Source: Miscanthus floridulus (taxonomy: Eukaryota > Streptophyta > Magnoliopsida > Poales > Poaceae). From it: a stretch of DNA of 64,000 nt. Of this stretch, positions 58,570-64,000 are shown one piece after another (within the stretch, counting starts at the first letter, position 1; each line of letters starts with the position of its first letter). The stretch covers positions 82,787,928-82,851,927 of the forward strand of contig NC_089583.1 in assembly GCF_019320115.1 (NCBI RefSeq), written 5' to 3'. The position numbers and the translations under genes were made by a program. Under the pieces are notes generated by a model, which saw nothing but the letters and a program-made list of their open reading frames with translations, had not been told where the DNA came from and ran no database searches.

Positions 58570-58699
58570 TGAATTGCTAAGGATAGGAATAGGATAGCGA
58601 GCTAGCGACCAAACCGCGCGTGTCATTTCTTCAGTCCGTCCAACTCCGACCCCGAGCCGACCAGACACGCACATACAGTACACACCAAACAAAAGGTAA

Positions 58700-58830
58700 G
58701 GCCATGTTCGCTTGGAGAAATTTGGAGGAAATCTGAATGAATATGAAGGGAATTTGAAGAGAGAGTGAACAGTAAATTTCAGCCATGAACAATGAATTCC
58801 AACTAAAATTCACACCAGCCGAACGGCCCC
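58700..58830. mobile_element. Tourist-like MITE, 131 bp
   Basis: GGCCATGTTCGCTTGG at the left faces CCAGCCGAACGGCCCC at the right. TAA lies on both sides (58697-58699 and 58831-58833). Confidence 0.8.
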
Positions 58831-58833
58831 TAA

Positions 58834-60189
58834 AAGTGGAGGATCGTTTTTATGCCGTCGCGGGATGTGTACTCGCGCGCTAAATCAGCTCACATATCTA
58901 TGTGTTGATCGACCAGTTCTTGTGTAGTACCATTTGTTCAAAAATTCAAAAAAGTCGCCTGTTCTTGCAATGCACTGTAGAAAATCATAACTAAACCGGT
59001 TTATTACAAAAACTAGGTAAAAAAAGCCACGCTTAAATTATACCGGTGTGTCTTGTAAAATTATCGGCACAAAGTGAACTGTGCGTAGATATGGAAAGCA
59101 TTGCTAGACAAATTCTGCCTCCGATCCAAACGCAACTACTCATGGTCAACAACCAAAATTTGTCCGGCCGGGTTGCTATGGTGTACACCCATCCATCTAA
59201 ACGTGCCCAAAGAGCCACCATTGTAGTGTAGGAACGTCTAGCGATGTCTCTGACAATGACAACTTTACTTGAATAGAGATAATTTTTTACACTATACAAG
59301 CAGTTTACTAAAGTATGTTTTCCTTCTTGTATAAAAGAATTTGTGACGCTGTATGAGATGGAAGTTGGTATTGTTAGTTTTTTTGTGCAATGATCGATGG
59401 AATCGTCTACACAAGCCCCCTCTTGTCACGTTACGGAAATGATTTCCTGGGAGAATATGTGCCGTATCCGATCTCGGGTTCGATGGCTCAGTTCGCATGG
59501 AGCGAATTCCATCCGAAGGGGCTCACGATCTTTTTTTTCTTTTCTGATAAGCCAGGCTGAAAATACTATTGACTGATTTGTCATAAAAAAACATTATTCG
59601 TTTACTAAAAAAAATACGGCTCATAAGACACGTAAATAGGGCCTTAGCTTCTCCCGATTCTGCTCCACGTCCAATTTAACGAACAAAACATCTTCCTCTC
59701 TTCCCAGTCCTCACCCGTACTATCTCTCTCTCCCGAAGCTTTCCCCTCCCGGCTTCCAAATTGTGAATCCGCCAATCGCCAACTCTCGGGATATTTAACT
59801 TTTTATCATCATAACGGATGACGCATCCTTAAATAGTAGCTTTAGGTTTGACGCTACGCTTTTAGCAGTAGAGAGAGAGAAAAACGATACACATTTACCA
59901 CTTTTGCTCGCGTGGCACGCCAACTCCGCTTGTCCAGCTCGGATCCGAGTCAGCAGGCTCAGGTAAAAAGACCTCCCCTGCCCCTTGCGTCTTTATCCTC
60001 CCCGCGCGGCCCGGCCCACTCCACTCTCCCTCCCTCCCACTTCTGACTCCGACCCGCTCCTCCGGGGATGCGTCGAATCCCTGTTTATAGCTCATCTCCG
60101 GCTAGCGCAATCAGAGCCGACTAGGACCAACCGACCGGGGACACCCGCTCGGTAAAGACCAGGAAACAGACAGAGAAAGTAAGGCGGCG
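58834..60189. other. Intergenic, possible gene leader before element C
   Basis: 58840-59480 shows no gene. 59495-59645 resembles a decayed MITE (GAAAATACT core). 59650-60120 is pyrimidine-rich (CTATCTCTCTCTCCCG, CTCCACTCTCCCTCCCTCCC) and looks like a promoter or leader that may have been cut by element C. No coding follows it. Confidence 0.4.
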
Positions 60190-61024
60190 CACTCAAGTCA
60201 ACTGCAATACCAAGGAACCATACCCTGTACACCTGCAGGACAATACCCTGCGACCTCCCTGACATGATAGAACCCAAGCAGTGTTATAGACGCCGACATT
60301 TTCCCCTACAGTGTTGTGGGCGCCGTCAACTCTCATACCAGACAAATACGGTAAGGCTCCCCCCACGCGCCTCTGAGGCATCGACAGTGTTGTGGGCATC
60401 GGCGTTTACCGTGCCAGGCGAACATGGTAAAACCCTCTGCATGCCTTTCGGCATCAACAGTATAGCAGGTACCGACATCTGCCATACCTGAAGAAGACGA
60501 CGCAACCACCTACGTGCATCTGACATTCAATAGTATTGTGGACGCCTACCATCATCTTATACCCGTCGACGTGGGTAGCAAGACCTAGCAGCGAACATAC
60601 TCTCTCCCTCTCACTTGTAAGGCCATCCCCTACATCTATAAAAGGGGATGCGCTTTCTTTCAATGGATAAGTCGATTTAGATCGATCAAGTTCACTAGTA
60701 CACAACAACAGAACCACCGGGTTCAAACCTCGAACACATGCTCGAACACATAGCACACAGCGGAGCTCCCGTCGCTCTCGGCCTCTCTGACCAAACTCCG
60801 ACCGGACCTCTTGTACCCTCATCTTTCTCCTTCTCATTTGTAACCCCACTGCAAACTTCGAGCACCTGGGCTCAGGAATAAAGTCATCGACCGACTCAAA
60901 CTGGACATAGGGCACGCTGTCTGAACCAGTATAAACCCTGTGTCATTGAGTTATAGGCCACCTCCGATCACAACATACGGCAAAACTACAAATATTTACG
61001 TGTTGGTCACTTTCTGCACCGACA
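60190..61024 (+). repeat. 5' LTR of element C (left edge uncertain)
   Basis: The right edge is clear: it ends TTTCTGCACCGACA just before the PBS. CTATAAAAGGGGATGC at about 60637-60652 and GAACCAGTATAAACCCTG near 60923-60942 match the LTR of element A. No TG start or A-like 5' half was found, so the LTR seems 5' truncated. The left coordinate is an estimate. Confidence 0.7.
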
Positions 61025-61025
61025 G

Positions 61026-61043
61026 TTGGCGCCATCCATAGAG
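61026..61043 (+). other. Primer binding site of element C
   Basis: TTGGCGCCATCCATAGAG follows the LTR end directly. It shares TTGGCGC with the PBS of element B but then differs. Confidence 0.7.
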
Positions 61044-62473
61044 AAGACATTGTACGTTCAACACTTTTGGTCATCAGATGGCCCACTTTTCCGCCACCTT
61101 CTCCATGGCAGGCTCAAGCTATACGACTCGCTTAGGCTCGCTGGAGTTTCCCGCACTCCCACCTGTTGGGATGCGGGTTCCATCCGTCTTCAAGCCTTCC
61201 TAGGCCTTCCTCTTCGAAGCCTGGACGTCGTCGCCGACCGGCTCGGCGTACTACACCTCCGCGAGGAGGCACTCGTTCTGGCGCCCGTCGGAGGGGCGCC
61301 CTCCATCGGCTCTGGGACACACGACGACTTCAACGACAAGGCGCCTGCGCTTCATTCTGAGCAAACTCTCTGCTCAAACCCCGCTGTGAGTAATGTACAT
61401 GCTGTTATTTACTTGCTATTCTCTATCTTCCGCCGATTATCCGGAGGGACCCCATTGTCCCTGTCGCGACCGCCATGTGACCGGTTCCCCTACGGCCTCA
61501 CGTCCCCCGTGGACGCATGCGCTCGGAGGCTTCGAGGGACGCTGGCGCCTCCCTCTCACATCCAAATTCGTGGGAATGGCGAGCTATCCTCCCAACACTT
61601 TCCACAAATTCTTGGATGACGAGGTCAAGAGCGACGGCTCCAGCATCGGCGACGTGGTGCCTAGACACCGTCCGTCCCGGGAGTGAGCTATGGCGGACGC
61701 TCCGAGGCAGCCGCCGGTGGTTGCGGAGTCTGCATAGACTCACACCCCTCCGGACCCATGTGCGGGGGCCCTCGTGTTTGCGCAAGAGCACGCTGAGGAA
61801 CTATGACAACGGCGACAAAACCAGCCGCCGCTTGCGCTGGCGCGCTTGGTGCAGCACGTTGCGCCCCATGAGCATGACCCGGCGGGCGGCGCCCGGGGTC
61901 GCGCCTGCTAGGTCCAACACAACATCATGAACGTGGGGAACGATCTCCCATAGTTCGCTCGGGCTAGCCAGAACATCGCTGCTGTGGCAATTTTTCTGCG
62001 CGGCATTCCCGAGCCTGTTGACCCCTAGGAGCGGACGGTCTACCGAAACCTTCGGGCGCTGGTAGAAGCCATCGCCGTTCAACAGGCAGAAAGCTTCGTG
62101 TCATGACTCCGACACGCGCCCTCTCTCCCTACTAGGGGAGTGGGGACGTGCCAGACGGATCGCTCCATCCGCTTGCTACTACAGCCGCCAAACGCGGCTT
62201 GGGAGGCAGCGGCCGCGCTGCGGTTTGGCCTAGCGCCTGCTCTACACCTGACCACCGGTACGCGAAACGGCCCGGTCCGCACCAAGACGCTCACAGCATC
62301 ATCAGCAACCGGCATCGAGCCTGGCATGATGATGACGTCCACTAGGTGGCGATGAGGGCAGGCGACACGGGTCCTGGCCAAATCATCGAGGGGAGCGGTG
62401 AAACGCGCCCCAGGCATGGTTGCTGGTCTAGACGACCGGAGTCCTAGCCCTGAGGGCCTAGGACCACGGGCCT
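61044..62473 (+). pseudogene. Leader and N-terminal gag part of element C
   Basis: Low-complexity leader to about 61560, then a gag N-terminal part around 61900-62100 containing RASQNIAAVAIFLRGIPEPV and RTVYRNLRALVEAIAVQQAE, in one frame with TAG stops at 61909, 61951 and 62026. 62100-62470 is GC-rich linker without a clear frame. Confidence 0.6.
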
Positions 62474-63290
62474 TTGACCAGCGTATCTGAAGAGCGCCGT
62501 TCCCACAGTGCTTCTGACCGGCCACCAACATCACCAAGTACACCAGGGGAGACAAACCCCGGTATTTGGCTCGAAGATTTCTGGCTCGCCTGCCGAGCTG
62601 GAGGGGTGGATGATGACTATTTCATCATTCAGTATCTTCCCATCTACATGGGGGAACATGTTCAGGCATGGCTTAAATTCCTCCCACACGATAGCATCCA
62701 TGACTGGGCGGACCTCAAGAGGGTTTTCGTCGGAAATTTCCAAGGGACGTATGTCCGCCCTGGTAACTCCTGGGACCTCAAGAGCTACCAGTAGGAGCCC
62801 AGCAAGTCCCTGCGGGATTACATCCATAGGTTCTCCCAATGATACAACTCCCTCCCTAATGTCATCGACACGAACATCATCAGTTTGTTCCTCTTCGGGA
62901 TGACCTACGAGTCCCTAATTCACAAGCTTGGCTGCCTGAAGCCCCATACCACCTGCGACCTGCTTGACATCGCCACTAACCATGCCTCCGGCGAGGAGGC
63001 GGTCAGAGTGGTCTTCAATGGAGGCTAGGACAAAGGCAAGGCCAAGCGCGTGAACCAAGATGAGGGCCCCTACACATAGAGGGGCAAGAAGAACGAAAAG
63101 GATCGGCGCCGACCGGACAACACCGTGTTGGTCGCCGTGGCTGATCGCACGGGCAAGCAGCCCCAACAGGGACTACCTAACCAATTCAATAAGCTCATGG
63201 ATAGCCCATGCACCAACCATGTCTACCCCGTCAAACACCTCTACAAGGACTGCAAGCTCCTCAAACGTTTCCTACGACTAGGCCGGTGGG
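62474..63290 (+). pseudogene. gag core of element C
   Basis: The frame from 62474 reads PGIWLEDFWLACRAGGVDDD, QAWLKFLPHDSIHDWADLKR and FVGNFQGTYVRPGNSWDLKS, the retrotransposon-gag domain. It continues in the same frame past TAG 62792, TGA 62840, TAG 63026 and TAG 63077 to a Cys/His segment (DSPCTNHVYPVKHLYKDC) near 63205-63255. Gag would build the particle. Four stops make it dead, although the frame is otherwise kept. Confidence 0.85.
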
Positions 63291-63536
63291 CCAAAAGAAG
63301 GAGTCGGCAAAGAAGCGGCAGCCAAGAAAGGAGGCATGGCGGGCAAGGACGGAGATGGCTTTCCTGACCCTGAGGAATGCATCATGATCTTTGGTGGATC
63401 CGACGCCATCTGGTCCAAGCGCTAGCACAAGGTGCACTATAGGGAGGCATGCGCCACCGAGACGGTCGTCCCCTCCTTCCTTAGCTGGTCGGAATCTCCT
63501 ATCACATTCGATTAGAAGGACCATCCCTCCCACGTT

Positions 63537-63815
63537 GTGAGACCAGGACGATACCCGCTCGTTGTTGACCCTATCGTCCGCAAGAAGTGCCTCACTAAGG
63601 TGCTGATGGATGGAGGCAGCGGCCTCAACATCCTCTATATTGACACCCTCAACGCCATGCGCATCCCAGGAGCGCAGGCATACCCGCTCGGGCAGATTGA
63701 CCTGCCCGTCACGTTTGGCAACCGAGCCAACTTCTGCTCGGAGGTCCTCACCTTCGAAGTGGTAGACTTTCTAGGGTCCTACCACGCCATCTTGGGGCGG
63801 CCATGCTATGCCTAA
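63537..63815 (+). pseudogene. Aspartic protease of element C
   Basis: The open frame reads VLMDGGSGLNILYIDTLNAM, with the catalytic Asp in DGGSG, then TFGNRANFCSEVLTFEVVDF and YHAILGRPCYA, ended by a TAA at 63813 where Lys is expected. Sequence like AIPNYTYLKLKMLGP goes on to the window end. It is cleaner than the same domain of element B. Confidence 0.85.
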
Positions 63816-64000
63816 TTTATGGCAATCCCCAACTACACCTACCTCAAGCTGAAGATGCTGGGACCTAACGACATCATCACCGTGAGCAGTGCCTTCACGA
63901 ACGCCTTCACGTGCAACCGTGAGCATTTCGAGCTCACCACTGTGGTCATCAACTCATTCGAGCTTCCGTGGCTCGGGGAGTCATCGACCCCAGCAGTCCC

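Larger units (their letters stand above)
60190..64000 (+). mobile_element. Tat-type Ty3/gypsy element C, 5' part
   Basis: LTR, PBS, leader, gag and protease follow one another on plus up to the window end. Pol lies beyond. The gag core closely resembles that of element B (FVGNFQGTYVRPGNSWDLKS), and the LTR resembles that of element A. Confidence 0.85.

Overview
The window is plant nuclear DNA, and the sequence points to a grass, most likely of the sorghum, sugarcane and Miscanthus group (Andropogoneae). That call rests on three things: Tat-lineage Ty3/gypsy elements with an extra antisense ORF, very dense small MITEs of the GTTCGGCTGG and GGCCTTGTTTAG types, and a grass-type DEP1 G-gamma gene. 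Only two host genes are well supported. Most of the rest is transposon.

Layout. 1-15138 is the 3' half of a Tat element on + (element A): RNase H and integrase remains, two coding-like tandem arrays, an antisense intron-containing ORF and the 3' LTR. A 4.6-kb solo LTR (4007-8638) is inserted in it. 15139-24534 is a patchwork: a SINE-like segment, a hAT MITE with a perfect 8-bp target duplication, a broken F-box gene, the end of a CACTA element, a copia-type LTR and several MITEs. 24535-39854 is a complete but decayed Tat element on - (element B), with both LTRs, PBS, gag, protease, RT, two RNase H domains, integrase, a convergent antisense ORF with four short introns, and a tandem repeat region before the polypurine tract. 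39855-42382 holds nested Stowaway MITEs and then the upstream region of a gene.

42383-48161 is the best gene: a five-exon, type-C (Cys-rich tail) heterotrimeric G-protein gamma subunit of the DEP1 kind. Three single-base insertions in its last exon make the literal reading frame stop after about 180 residues. 53355-53807 is an intronless gene for a 150-residue protein with three probable membrane spans and no recognised family. 48162-60180 is otherwise intergenic DNA full of MITEs, a tRNA-type SINE with a long target duplication, a 148-bp triplication and microsatellites. 60190 to the window end is the 5' part of a third Tat element (C, +): LTR, PBS, gag and protease.

The element genes belong to reverse-transcription machinery and do not act with the host genes. 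Across A, B and C the in-frame stops are almost all TAG where glutamine (CAG) would fit. This suggests decay by C-to-T change at methylated CAG sites. All calls come from reading the sequence. No database search was run.
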